A stretch of DNA of 64,000 nt from Asparagopsis taxiformis (GCA_030407315.1 JALQPE010002610.1:50781-114780), one strand, 5' to 3'. Positions 20,115-29,924 are shown, numbered from the stretch's first letter. Notes: generated by a model from the sequence alone, not told the origin. A program made the numbers and translations.

Positions 20115-20648
20115 AGTGCTGTGCCTAGTTTGGTGGAAAATAAGTGTGAGCATTGCGTAGATACTTTGACCAAGAAGAGATATGAACTCAACTCAACTTT
20201 CATACTAATGATAAATTGATGATGGGAAGCAACTAGACTCAACTCGATACAACGGACGTGTAAGAGGACGTGTAGCTTGAGACTCAATGTTAAAAGGGAT
20301 AGCGAGTTCGTAAGCGGGTTTGTTCCTTATGAATACCGAAATTCGAAAGCCAATTTTCTTCTTTTGAATTAAATTACTTCCAAAATGTGCGGCATACACG
20401 TTTCGCTCCATATAGTCCGATTATTTCTTCCGCCCTGCACTTACCGACAGTCATGCGCTTCTTCGCCGACCAGCCCTTCTGTTGCCACAAGTTCAAAGCG
20501 CCAAGAATTATCTCACCTTTCTTAGCTTGTTCGTGCTCTAAATACTTCAAGGAACGCACGTTAGTTTTCGAACTCTCTTCAAATTTGTTCGTGTTCCACA
20601 ACCACAGCGTAACCGCAATTCTTACTGATTCATTGGCCCCACACCATC
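20115..20648. other. Divergent intergenic region with a possible small exon
   Basis: This lies between the globin gene and the SAC3-domain gene. On the minus strand 20601-20374 there is a 75-codon ORF rich in Lys and Glu with two donor-like words (AAAGGTGAGA and GTCGGTAAGT). It starts only 47 bases from the opposite gene's ATG. I do not recognise it and do not call it a gene. Confidence 0.3.
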
Positions 20649-22757
20649 ATGGTGCGTCTTGAAGGAAGCAATGATGAATGGGACCAACATACGCATACTT
20701 CTGGTCGTGCCTTTCTTAGCAATAGGAGGACCAACGAGACACGTTGGCTGTGGCAAAAGTGGAGCATGAATGGTCGTTTGTTTGTTCGAAATATTTGTGA
20801 CAGTAAGCAGCAGCATTGGGTCGACCAAATGGATCTACCCATGCGCCTCGTTTCCGGTATGGCAACACCTGAAGAATTACACCAATATGAGCAAGCTCGA
20901 CAGGCAAGAAAGCTTGATAAAGCGTCGCTACAATCTGAACAACATCTTAGTTCTGTTGAACAACAACAGCATCCCTCGTTACGCCCTTTGGGTCCAAATA
21001 ACATCCCTTGTTATGCGCATCGTGAACATCCGACAGCTCCAAACTCTCTTCATTCCGTTTCTTATCGCAATCCCTTTCTACCAAACCAAAAAGACCTCTA
21101 CTTACCTCATTTTCCTACTCGTACAGAACCTACCCATCTTTCTCGTCATAATCCAGATCGCGCCAACGCTTTACATCATCGAGATATCCAACCGCATCTC
21201 CCAGAGCGACCCGACTCTAATCATTTCGGTTCCTCCTCTGAATACAAGAAGCCCTCAAGATTTCCTGTGGATAGAAACCAAAATCAACCTTCATTTTTAT
21301 ATGATGCTCCGCAACACGCACACCATAACTACCCAAATTCAACCCCGCAAGTACCCGATGTTTCTGGTCCCCCGCGAGTAACCAAGCTACCCATCAACGG
21401 AACCGGTCGATACTTTGAAGACAAGTATGCTCCTGACTCAAAACGTCAAAGATTGCAACAACCCGCAACCGAAGTCCCCAACACACGTGAATGGGTAGGT
21501 AAGAACAAAGCGAACAAACCTCGCTTTACACCCGTACACAAATTAATCCAGCGTCCTCCCCGCCCCCCTCCAGCTCCCATAGTAAGTGGTACTGTTCCAC
21601 CTGCGCGACGATCCTCTTCATTTGCGCCAGCATCGCGTGCAGCGAAAGCGATTCTAAAATCTGCTCTTAACGTTGAAGACGCCAATAGGTTGGCGATTCT
21701 TCACGACAGAGATTTCAGTGAACTATCGATTCACCGTGGTATATCCAAAGCATCCCTAGGATTACCGACGGGTGATGAAGAATACGCCTTTGAACCTGTT
21801 ATTGGCACATGCGAAACTATTGAAAAGGACTACTTGCGACTCACGTCTGCCCCGAAACCTTCTGCGGTACGTCCTCCGCATGTATTGAATGAGTCGCTAA
21901 AACATGTTAAATCATGTTGGCGTGACTCAGAAAGAGACTATGATTGGGTCTGCCGCCAGATGAAAAGCATTCGGCAGGACTACAAAGTCCAGCACATCGA
22001 AAATACTGACGTTCTCGATGTTTATGAGACTCATGCAAGGATTGCTCTCGAGAACAGCGACCTTGGTGAGTTCAATACATGTGTTGCCCAAGTACAGGAA
22101 CTGTACCACAAAGTAGATCGTATTGAAAGCGTTCAAGACGAATTTGCCTCATACAGAATTCTGTACAACCTGTTGGTTGAAGCGAATGAATGGGAGCAAT
22201 GCAAGATTCTGGCACAGCTTTCTCCTGCCGAAAGGCACCGCCCAGCTACTCGATTTGCTTTGGGCATTCGAGAAGCTGTTGTCTCAGGTAATTATCACAT
22301 CTACTTTAAGATGAGCCTCAACCCTCCTTCCGATACGATGATTTCTTTTCTTCTAGCGCGTTTCCAGGATCAAATACGATGCAAAGCTGTATCTGCAATG
22401 GCGTCAGCGTATGGTCCTGGTCAACCAGGTTCTCTTCCATTATCGTTTGTTATCAATCAGCTGGGATGGCGTGAAAAAGAAGGTTCCAAGACCGACACGT
22501 TTGATGATAATGACATCATGAATGCTGAAGAAGTCAAGACTCGGATGATGCAGTTCAGCCCTAGCCTTCTTATCAGTCTGCCAGATTGGGTGTTATCCGC
22601 TCTGAAGTTTCTAGTTGCTATCAACGCCTGCATCACTACTAATTCAGACGGTAACATGGGCTTGAATCGATTAGTCCTAGACTGCAAGAAAACCAAGACT
22701 AGAGGAGTGAAAATGTTTAGGGGGAAGGCAAAGCTTATTACACATGCTGGATCATAA
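20649..22757 (+). CDS. SAC3/GANP-family protein of the THP3/LENG8 type
   Basis: A 702-residue single-exon protein. The C-terminal third (about 400-690) is a SAC3/GANP PCI-like domain: SIRQDYKVQHIENTDVLDVY and ETHARIALENSDLGEFNTC are the signature region of the THP3/LENG8 branch, followed by SYRILYNLLVEANEWEQCK. THP3 in yeast acts with Csn12 in transcription elongation and mRNA processing; LENG8 is the animal counterpart. The first 40 residues resemble a WW domain core (GRAFLSNRRTNETRWLW) that has only part of the WW pattern. Between them is a 300-residue disordered region rich in Pro, His, Asn, Arg and Gln. A nuclear role in mRNA metabolism is expected. It ends normally with LDCKKTKTRG and a short basic tail. 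Confidence 0.88.
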   Translation: MVRLEGSNDEWDQHTHTSGRAFLSNRRTNETRWLWQKWSMNGRLFVRNICDSKQQHWVDQMDLPMRLVSGMATPEELHQYEQARQARKLDKASLQSEQHLSSVEQQQHPSLRPLGPNNIPCYAHREHPTAPNSLHSVSYRNPFLPNQKDLYLPHFPTRTEPTHLSRHNPDRANALHHRDIQPHLPERPDSNHFGSSSEYKKPSRFPVDRNQNQPSFLYDAPQHAHHNYPNSTPQVPDVSGPPRVTKLPINGTGRYFEDKYAPDSKRQRLQQPATEVPNTREWVGKNKANKPRFTPVHKLIQRPPRPPPAPIVSGTVPPARRSSSFAPASRAAKAILKSALNVEDANRLAILHDRDFSELSIHRGISKASLGLPTGDEEYAFEPVIGTCETIEKDYLRLTSAPKPSAVRPPHVLNESLKHVKSCWRDSERDYDWVCRQMKSIRQDYKVQHIENTDVLDVYETHARIALENSDLGEFNTCVAQVQELYHKVDRIESVQDEFASYRILYNLLVEANEWEQCKILAQLSPAERHRPATRFALGIREAVVSGNYHIYFKMSLNPPSDTMISFLLARFQDQIRCKAVSAMASAYGPGQPGSLPLSFVINQLGWREKEGSKTDTFDDNDIMNAEEVKTRMMQFSPSLLISLPDWVLSALKFLVAINACITTNSDGNMGLNRLVLDCKKTKTRGVKMFRGKAKLITHAGS

Positions 22758-23282
22758 GAGTCTCCCATGCTCACCCATGTGGTGTGAGCATCATATTGCA
22801 AATGCTGCAATCAATTCAAAACACAAGTTCAGGTATGTTACTGCCGCGTCTCGATATACTAACGATTGTACATGTGTTGCACACATTAGTAGGTTCAAAG
22901 GAGAATGCATCCAACGAGCTTTCGGTAAGTTTCAACTTTGCATTCTTAGTCATATAGAATCACGCTAAGCCATGGTTGGGTATCGAGCACTAGAATAAAC
23001 TCTAGTGGCGACAAAGCCTGCGGTTTTCTTTCCTGCAGTGCTGATATATCACAATAACACATCGTCACTTTCAGACGATGTGCTGTTGATGTCAGCCTAG
23101 CTAGGTAGGATTTGAAGTGAAGCGTACGCTCGTATTCGTTCTTACTACATGGTACTCAAATTGGAAATGGTTGCAAAACTGAGCCACTTCAATGTGACAT
23201 GTCCAATTGAGTACAGAATACTACACAAACGGTAAGGCGTTTGGGGAAAACTAGATGGGATCTACATATCTACAAGTACAAG
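22758..23282. other. Convergent intergenic region
   Basis: The 3' ends of the SAC3-type gene and the P-ATPase face each other here. The only structured element is a perfect hairpin at 23058-23082, listed separately. No gene is seen. Confidence 0.5.
23058..23082. repeat. Perfect 9-bp hairpin between convergent genes
   Basis: CACATCGTC and GACGATGTG flank a 7-base loop. Its place between two 3' ends suggests a role in 3'-end formation of one or both mRNAs, but this is only positional inference. Confidence 0.5.
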
Positions 23283-26200
23283 CTACCACAACGTGAAATC
23301 GTGGACCCATTTTGCCATACGATCTAATAAACCTTGTTGTGGCAGCACATCTCCGCTTTCATTCGTCATATGCCGTCGGATAAACCATTTTCTTGTCTCA
23401 TCATACGCTAGGATCAACATACCAAACGGAACTCCTGGCAACCAATGTACAAGTTTCAATGGCCGAAGTCCAAACCCATTTGCTAGAACAGGAAGGTATA
23501 CAAGTACGTAACCAACAAGCATTTCCAGGAAGAGAGAAAACAGTAATGCAAAGTTTCGAATCCCGCGTTGGAACAAACTTAGGATTCTAGTTTTGCATGC
23601 AAACAAAGTGAAAATTTGAGCCACAACAATTGCTGCAAAGAAAGCAGTCTGTGCTCGCCGGAGAACTTCTCGTTCTCGCTTCGGTGTCCACAGCTCGAAG
23701 CATCCCTGTCCATGTTCTCGACCGGGTACAATATTATTGTTTTCAACTAATGGTGCTTTTCCTCCGAGCTGAACTGGCCCCCTATTCAGCGTTGGATCAA
23801 AGCAACCGATGTTGTTCCGGGACACAACCGAAGAATTGGCATTAAGATTGCAACTAAATGCTAAACACGGAGGTCTTCCTATTTCCCTTCCCAGGATCTT
23901 GATCATATTTCGAAACTGTTCAGGCTGTGAAACGGTTCCGTCTGTTGCATTTTTCCGGGATGCAGTCTGCCCGGCGGGTAACAGATCAAATCGTTCAACT
24001 GTTTGTTGAACAAATCCTGGGGTGGCTTTCTGAAAGTAGGCAGAAAATTTCGCGTTTGCTGAAAGAAACCACCCTGCCTCATAACCTACACCCTTTTGTT
24101 TCTCTTGAATTGTGTACATCCATCTTTGGTCCACAACTCGCTCGGATGCAAAATGTCCCCCCTTGTTCAGAAATGGAATAACTTGCGGAGCAAGACCATA
24201 GTCTAGCATGACGATGAGATAGGCAAAGAAGCCTCCGAACGTCTGTATAATACCAAGTTGCAACGTAGAATATGAGACGAGGCGAGGGTTCATCAAATTA
24301 TCCTTCAAAGCATCTCTTGGAGGTCTTATCATGATGTCACTTTCCGGAGCTTCATATGCTAGAGCAATAGCTGGGAAAATGTCGGTTCCTAGATCAATTG
24401 ACAATACCAAAATGGTTGTCAATGGGAGTGGAACCTGCAGCGTGATGAAAACCAGAAATGGAATGAGCTGTGGCACATTACTGGTGAGAGTATACGCAAT
24501 GCTCTTCTTTAAATTGTCGAATATTAGACGTCCTTCCTCCACCCCTTTAACAATGGATGTGAAGTTGTCATCCAAGAGAACGATGTTTGCTGCTTCACGA
24601 GAAACTTCCGACCCAGAGATTCCCATGGCGACTCCTGTATTTGCCTGCCTCAATGCAGGTGCGTCATTGCATCCGTCCCCTGTGACAGTCACAACTTCGC
24701 TCCGCCTTTGTAACTGTTGGACAATGGTGAGCTTGTGATGGGGAGAAGTGCGAGCAAACACGATTTCACTGTGAGACAGAACATCATCCCACATTCTGTC
24801 ATCAAAATCCTCAACATCCTGTCCCTTTACAACAACCGCGCATTCTTTGCCGAAATCTGAACATGATTCATCTTCCCCGACAACTGGTTTCGAGATGATG
24901 CCAACTTGTTTCGCGATGGAGCGGGCTGTTTCATGGTGGTCACCAGTTACCATAATGACCCGAATTCCAGCGTTCTTACAAATTTGAACGGCATTAGAAA
25001 CAGAAGTGCGTGGTGGGTCGATCAAAGATATCAAGCCAATAAAGCACAGGTCAGATATCGGAATGTTGTCTGCAGAAGAATGACCATCTTGTGTGTTTAG
25101 AACAAGAGATGCTTGGCCGGGGGACAAATAGCGCTCCGCATATGCGAGCACCCTTTCACCTCTTCCTGTGAGATACGAAATTTGACGCTCAAGCAATACC
25201 CTATCATGCGGAGTTATCTCTCTGAATCCGTCTTGACTGAATATCTCAGTACATCTCTCCATAATTCGTTCCGGTGCGCCCTTGACAATGATGCGTAGAA
25301 GGAGATTCGAATCTGGACATTTATGAACTGTGGCCATAAATTTGTTCCTGGAGTTGAACGGCACAGTTGCAATAAGACTATGTACATCGCGAAAAGCTTG
25401 TACATTATGAATATGTTCCGTGAATCGTAAAATACCTGCTTCAGAAGCATCACCACATATCACTCGTTCCGAAATGCTCTTTTGCGGATAGCGTAAACGA
25501 TCGGCCTGATCGAAAACTGCAGTGGAACAAACGGAGGCGCCATAGATTAGAGTATTCAGCACATCCACCCCCTGATTGTTTGCTCGCTCAGCGCCGCCGT
25601 TTTGAGCACGCGAAGGATTCCAGCCGGGCTGAATGACTTCGACACGCCCTCCGTACGCGAGATGTGATACGTTCATTTTGTTCTGCGTTAGAGTTCCTGT
25701 TTTGTCCGAACAAATGACAGTGGTTGAACCAAGAGTTTCCACGGCATCAAGTTGCTTCACGAGTACGTTCTTTCGTGACATTCTCCTCGCTGATGCCGTC
25801 AGCGAAACCGTAACAGTAGCCAGGAGCCCTTCTGGTATGTTACTGACAATAATTCCAATGCTGTAGACCAAGTTGTGGATGAATTGGGTGCCGTTCACGG
25901 AGCCGATGATGAAAAAGACGATGCCAACAGTGACGGCGAAAATGGAGATGTTAATCACAAAGTGATGAATATCGTTTTGCAGAGTTGTCTGACCTTGTTC
26001 TTCTTCAGTTGACGACGTTAATCTGGCAATTTCTCCAAACACAGTTCTATCGCCGGTGGAGATTACTACTCCCACGCATGAGCCGTCGACTGCAAGACAG
26101 CCGGAGAAAGCGAGATTAGCAGTTTCTAATGGATTGTCCGAGGTATGCTGCGAATTTCTCTCCACTGGTTCGCTCTCTCCCGTCAGCGAGGAATTGTCCA

Positions 26201-26795
26201 CTGAGAACTTGTTGCTTTGTAATATTCGTATATCAGCAGGGATCTTGTCGCCCATTTTGATGACAACGATATCACCAACGACTAGAGTTGATGCATCTAT
26301 AACAAAGGTTCCACCGCCATCTCGAAGCACTGTCGCTTTGGGCGGGAGAAAGTTTCGAAATTCGCGAAGCGTCTTATCGGATTTGTTTTGTTGTGCGAAT
26401 GAGAACAGCGATGTTGCAATGACGACAATGTACAGGAAGATACCGAGATAAAGATGCATGATTTCTGTAGGTTCAGTGAGATAAGACAGAAAGCAAAGTA
26501 TAGCTGCAAACTGCAACATGAGTGAAAAAAAGTCGGTAAAGTGATAAAGCAGCTTTCTCCACCACGGCTTTTGTAAAGGAGGACTGAGCACATTAGGCCC
26601 CAACGTAGCAAGACGCTTCTCAGCATCTACAATACTTAATCCATGTGCAGGATGTGTGCGCAAGCGTTCTAATACATGCTGTTCAGAAGCTTTATGTTGC
26701 CAAATGGTCGCAATACCTGTTGTCTGCTTGCCGTCGGAGGCATGGAAGGACTCTTTCGCTTCATAATAACCGGCGCTCTCAATATCGTCCGGCAT
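23283..26795 (-). CDS. Type IIC P-type cation ATPase (Na/K- or H/K-ATPase alpha-like)
   Basis: A 1170-residue ion pump. Visible motifs are TGES at 205-208, PEGLL in M4 (321-325), the phosphorylation site CSDKTGTLTQNK with Asp364, MVTGDH near 615-620, and VTGDGCNDAPALRQANTGVA in the hinge. M5-M6 (LTSNVPQLIPFLVF and LSIDLGTDIFPAIALAYE) places it in the IIC group; red algae such as Porphyra are known to have such pumps. Differences from animal pumps: the M5 glutamate of NIPE is Gln776, the M8 aspartate before CKTR is Thr1063, and the M7-M8 loop is about 180 residues instead of a few tens, with several Cys and Asn-X-Ser/Thr sites. The C-terminus ends WVHDFTLW instead of the KETYY tail. No beta subunit is in the window. 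It should be a plasma-membrane cation pump with altered ion preference (inference). Confidence 0.96.
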   Translation of the reverse strand: MPDDIESAGYYEAKESFHASDGKQTTGIATIWQHKASEQHVLERLRTHPAHGLSIVDAEKRLATLGPNVLSPPLQKPWWRKLLYHFTDFFSLMLQFAAILCFLSYLTEPTEIMHLYLGIFLYIVVIATSLFSFAQQNKSDKTLREFRNFLPPKATVLRDGGGTFVIDASTLVVGDIVVIKMGDKIPADIRILQSNKFSVDNSSLTGESEPVERNSQHTSDNPLETANLAFSGCLAVDGSCVGVVISTGDRTVFGEIARLTSSTEEEQGQTTLQNDIHHFVINISIFAVTVGIVFFIIGSVNGTQFIHNLVYSIGIIVSNIPEGLLATVTVSLTASARRMSRKNVLVKQLDAVETLGSTTVICSDKTGTLTQNKMNVSHLAYGGRVEVIQPGWNPSRAQNGGAERANNQGVDVLNTLIYGASVCSTAVFDQADRLRYPQKSISERVICGDASEAGILRFTEHIHNVQAFRDVHSLIATVPFNSRNKFMATVHKCPDSNLLLRIIVKGAPERIMERCTEIFSQDGFREITPHDRVLLERQISYLTGRGERVLAYAERYLSPGQASLVLNTQDGHSSADNIPISDLCFIGLISLIDPPRTSVSNAVQICKNAGIRVIMVTGDHHETARSIAKQVGIISKPVVGEDESCSDFGKECAVVVKGQDVEDFDDRMWDDVLSHSEIVFARTSPHHKLTIVQQLQRRSEVVTVTGDGCNDAPALRQANTGVAMGISGSEVSREAANIVLLDDNFTSIVKGVEEGRLIFDNLKKSIAYTLTSNVPQLIPFLVFITLQVPLPLTTILVLSIDLGTDIFPAIALAYEAPESDIMIRPPRDALKDNLMNPRLVSYSTLQLGIIQTFGGFFAYLIVMLDYGLAPQVIPFLNKGGHFASERVVDQRWMYTIQEKQKGVGYEAGWFLSANAKFSAYFQKATPGFVQQTVERFDLLPAGQTASRKNATDGTVSQPEQFRNMIKILGREIGRPPCLAFSCNLNANSSVVSRNNIGCFDPTLNRGPVQLGGKAPLVENNNIVPGREHGQGCFELWTPKREREVLRRAQTAFFAAIVVAQIFTLFACKTRILSLFQRGIRNFALLFSLFLEMLVGYVLVYLPVLANGFGLRPLKLVHWLPGVPFGMLILAYDETRKWFIRRHMTNESGDVLPQQGLLDRMAKWVHDFTLW

Positions 26796-27448
26796 AACTC
26801 AAGATGCGACAGAAGAAAGTCGCTGTAGGTGGTTGCGAACCGAGTGCGTGCTGGATGGGTGCACGGAAGACACACAGCGATGCGACAAGGCGCGTTGGAC
26901 ATCAACGAATGTGTACGGCGAGGATACGAGAAAGGCGGGGCGGGGGGAAATATTGTCGGCGTACATAGTGATGGGATGACTGTTTGCTCTCGCGAAAAAT
27001 ATTCAAACCCACGGGAGACATCGAGTCGGTCTCTACACAGCACAAAAGTATCAAGTGGTCTGGGGGCGAAATTTTTAGCGCCGAGATAAAATAAGCCACT
27101 ACGAAACAAACGAGCTCTCCGCGCGCCGACACGGCGTACGCATTGCGTGTTGGCGCGCTACGGGTGTCGCGGCGATAGCGCATGGCGACGGACAAGCGAC
27201 TGGAGTGGACGCGTGGGGGGCTGTGCAGGGGTTGGACGGCTGATTGGACGAGTAGACTACACTGCGACGAGGGACATGACATGTTGTGGAGTCGCGGGAG
27301 AGTTGGTGGTGGTGGAAGTGTGCAATGGAGACAGCGAGTGGAAGGGGGCGAATGTACCCTCGAGGGTATAGTATCGTCGCGAAAAATATTTACGTTTCAT
27401 TTCACAGTCTTCAAAAACGCATGTGGTATCTGCACGCGATAACATCCA
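26796..27448. other. Divergent intergenic region, P-ATPase / VOC, with repeated TCGCGAAAAATATT
   Basis: The 14-mer TCGCGAAAAATATT occurs at 26990-27003 and 27377-27390, both on the plus strand. The word contains a CGCGAAA core like that of E2F sites. The first copy is 195 bases from the ATPase start, the second 59 bases from the VOC start. The region is otherwise G-rich on the plus strand and has no gene. Confidence 0.5.
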
Positions 27449-27940
27449 ATGAGCTTTCTGTTCGTTCCATGCACGCCGATAAAGCTCGCGCGGCGCTGTG
27501 ACGCGCGTCCGCGCGCGCTGCACGCGCGGCGAGAGAGGCGACAAGTCGCGACGAGCATGTCGTATACAAGGGCGGATCTGGACCATATTGCGTTGACGGC
27601 GCAGTCGCCGTTGGCATTGGTGGAGTTCTACACGCAGCAGCTCGGGTTCGAGGCGATGATGGTGGAGGAATTCAAGGCGGGTAAACGGCCGTTTCCGAGT
27701 GTGCGAATTAGTGAGATTACGATTCTTGACTTTATGCCGAGCGATTGTAAGCGCGCGAATAGCCATCATTTCTGTCTGACGTTTTCCAAGGCGCAGCATG
27801 CGGAAGTGGTGGCGCGGCTCAGGACGGCTGGCGTGCATGTGCCCAGCGCGAAATTGCTGAGTGGCGCGCTCGGTGACGGGTGGGCGATCTATATTGAGGA
27901 CCCGGAGAGTAATGTTATCGAGCTTAGATATTATGACTAG
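27449..27940 (+). CDS. VOC-superfamily (glyoxalase/dioxygenase-fold) protein
   Basis: A 163-residue protein whose residues 40-162 form a single vicinal-oxygen-chelate module: LDHIALTAQSPLALVEFYTQ, LGFEAMMVEEF, the central SHHFCLTFS strand, and the end IYIEDPESNVIELR. Candidate metal ligands are His45 in DHIAL, His in SHHF and Glu in NVIELR, so a mononuclear metal site looks possible. Family members include glyoxalase I and ring-cleaving dioxygenases; substrate cannot be deduced. The first 36 residues are very rich in Arg, Cys and Ala and could be an organelle-targeting leader; a second ATG at 27557 (MSYTRADLDHIAL) gives the minimal domain. A TATAG word near 27366 favours the upstream ATG. Confidence 0.85.
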   Translation: MSFLFVPCTPIKLARRCDARPRALHARRERRQVATSMSYTRADLDHIALTAQSPLALVEFYTQQLGFEAMMVEEFKAGKRPFPSVRISEITILDFMPSDCKRANSHHFCLTFSKAQHAEVVARLRTAGVHVPSAKLLSGALGDGWAIYIEDPESNVIELRYYD

Positions 27941-28309
27941 TGGCTGGTAAAGTGCCAATGTTGTTTCGAGACAAACATCGGTCATTGCATGCGTGACGAA
28001 AGGAACGTCTTGGTGTGTGTGTGGAAACTATGACGCAAGGCGTGACCCTCGGTGTGCAATGGTGTAGACTTATCGATTGCGATAATCGCAATTGTGCGCT
28101 ATAGTCTGCGAAATCGCCAAACCGGAGTCTGTCTCAGACTGGAGATGCTGACGTGGCGTGAGTCGCGTCCACACAATTTCCAACTGTTCAATTAGGTTGC
28201 GATGCATTCACTTTGGACTAAAGCTGAACACACACCGGTCATACATGAATGCGGATGGCCATGCATGGATGGACGTGAAATGCACCAAAAAGTATAGTTG
28301 TGCACCAGC
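27941..28309. other. Intergenic region between VOC gene and tRNA-Ser
   Basis: No gene is visible. It contains the 3' trailer of the VOC gene and, at 28287-28291, the T-run that ends the tRNA transcript on the minus strand. Confidence 0.5.
28287..28291 (-). terminator. Pol III T-run after tRNA-Ser
   Basis: TTTTT on the minus strand, 18 bases beyond the tRNA 3' end, as expected for RNA polymerase III termination. Confidence 0.6.
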
Positions 28310-28391
28310 CGATGTTACCAGGATTCGAACCTGGGCCCCCGAAGGGATGTGATTTCTAGTCACACGCATTAGACCGCTCTGCCATAACATC
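28310..28391 (-). tRNA. tRNA-Ser (anticodon AGA), intron-less
   Basis: An 82-nt class II tRNA. The acceptor stem GATGTTA/TAACATC is fully paired and is followed by discriminator G. The anticodon arm has stem TGTGA/TCACA and loop CTAGAAA, giving anticodon AGA (reads UCU and, as inosine, UCC/UCA). It has a variable arm of serine type and a T arm CCAGG-TTCGAAT-CCTGG. The CCA end is not encoded, which is the normal state for nuclear eukaryotic tRNA genes. No intron is present. Confidence 0.95.
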
Positions 28392-28766
28392 ACACTCAAG
28401 GCTGATGGCAATGTGTGGCTGGAAACAATTTTTAAAACCCATCATTACATCTTCGCAAATATTTGAGATCATGTCCTTTGTGCGGAGTGCATCGTTTCTG
28501 GAAGGCAAGTTGAGGGTAGACTGCAAGTAGGTATCTATCTCGTAAGACAAAATACCCTCTGAGGGTACAGTAGTCCGATAACATCGATCTTATGTATTCC
28601 CTGTACACCCACAATCAGTCTATTCGTGTTCAGCGTGTTAGCAAACGCATTGCGCGTTGTAATCAAACATGATACAATCGACCAACATACAGCACGTAAA
28701 CTTTTGATCGTGTAAAACGCCACACATCTATACAACCCTACCAAGTGTGATCGTAGACGAGTACAA
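28392..28766. other. Intergenic region
   Basis: AT-rich stretch between the tRNA 5' end and the 3' end of the tail-anchored protein gene. Nothing further is seen. Confidence 0.4.
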
Positions 28767-29924
28767 CTATGCCGCTTGTCCTTGTCCAAGTTCCCAAACG
28801 TCATTTATCCCATCACTCCCACTCGTCTCAGAACCACTTGACGTTTCCGCGCCACCACCGCTCCCAGAAATCCCATCGCCACCCGCAGCCCTACCACCAC
28901 CAAGAAGCCCGAGTAGCAGGGCGGCGCCGATCGCAACCGCTGCACCGACCAGTGCCACTGTCCATTCTTTCGTCTCACCCTCCGACTTTGACGGGTCATT
29001 AGTCCCAGTAGACTCACCCATCCCTGGTGCATCTGATGTTTGCGTGTCATTATTTGATGCCTTGCCGTCCTCCAAATCTTTGCTCCCCTCGTTAGCCTGG
29101 TTCTTATTTGAAATCGTCCCAGCAGGATCAGTCTTCTCACTTGCAGAGCCGTTCTCACCAGTGGTATCAGAGGCGGGTTCAACGACACCAGTTGTGCTGG
29201 CCCCCGTGGCGTCACTGGGTGCACTACCATCTCCGACATCAGCCACGACGATACGCAAAGGCCATGTGACGAGACTGCCTACATCACTCATGCCGTCATC
29301 CCATCCCAAACGGGTGTATGGTGCGGCATCGGCACGTGGAGTCTCGCGGAACACCACACGGAATCTGTACGAAATAATACCTTCAGGTAATTCGACCTGT
29401 TTCGAAAACTTGCCCGACTCTTCTTGATCCAACTTGGTTTCTTCAAACCTGCCATTCATAGAGACGACATAAACTTCACGAACAGCCCAGGTCTCCTCTC
29501 CATAGTTGAACACAATGGGCCAGGTGGCTCTGCCCGGCAACTTGGGCACTTCACGTGCAGGGATCTGACGACCGCCGCTGGGATCCTGCCGACGCAGTTT
29601 TGCGACATTACTGTTCTTATGGAGGGGGACTGCTGGGGGACGCACTTCCAAGCCGCCAGTAGAGACGAGGGCGCCGTCATCGGCGCGAATCTCGTACGTC
29701 ACGGAGCCTTCCTGAACGGAGATGTTTGCGAACAGGCCACCTTTTCTGAACTGCTTGAACGGTACTGGTTTGTTCTTGGGCACGTGAAGTTGATATTGAT
29801 AATTTTGCGCATCAGACTGATCGGGGGAGAAACGAACCTGGATGGGCCAGCGTCGAGCGGATTTGGAATCCTCGTAGCGGATACCGCCGAGCTCGATTGT
29901 GGTAAGGACGCGGGCGGATGCCAT
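28767..29924 (-). CDS. Tail-anchored protein with repeated E-set / CBM48-like domains
   Basis: A 385-residue protein from the ATG at 29924. Residues 148-195 (EVYVVSMNGRFEE, then GKFSKQVELPEGIISYRFRV) match the pattern of AMPK-type CBM48/E-set carbohydrate-binding domains. Residues 25-85 show the same plan (RRWPIQVRF, then GGLFANISVQEGSVTYEI), so two related domains stand in tandem, each opened by WPI; a third WPL occurs at 221. A 100-residue disordered, acidic Ser/Thr/Asp linker follows, then one hydrophobic segment (321-342) and a Gly/Ser-rich tail of 43 residues: a tail-anchored or single-pass topology without signal peptide. In a lineage with cytosolic starch it might tether glucan or a kinase complex to a membrane (inference). 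The frame is open upstream but has no ATG there. Confidence 0.8.
   Translation of the reverse strand: MASARVLTTIELGGIRYEDSKSARRWPIQVRFSPDQSDAQNYQYQLHVPKNKPVPFKQFRKGGLFANISVQEGSVTYEIRADDGALVSTGGLEVRPPAVPLHKNSNVAKLRRQDPSGGRQIPAREVPKLPGRATWPIVFNYGEETWAVREVYVVSMNGRFEETKLDQEESGKFSKQVELPEGIISYRFRVVFRETPRADAAPYTRLGWDDGMSDVGSLVTWPLRIVVADVGDGSAPSDATGASTTGVVEPASDTTGENGSASEKTDPAGTISNKNQANEGSKDLEDGKASNNDTQTSDAPGMGESTGTNDPSKSEGETKEWTVALVGAAVAIGAALLLGLLGGGRAAGGDGISGSGGGAETSSGSETSGSDGINDVWELGQGQAA

Noticed and set aside
20374..20601. 75-codon minus-strand ORF as a gene between the globin and SAC3 genes
   Set aside because: It is unrecognised and starts 47 bases from the opposite start codon, leaving no room for two promoters; kept only as a remark.
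27257..27985. 242-codon minus-strand frame over the VOC gene
   Set aside because: It overlaps the VOC domain in antisense and has no recognisable motif.
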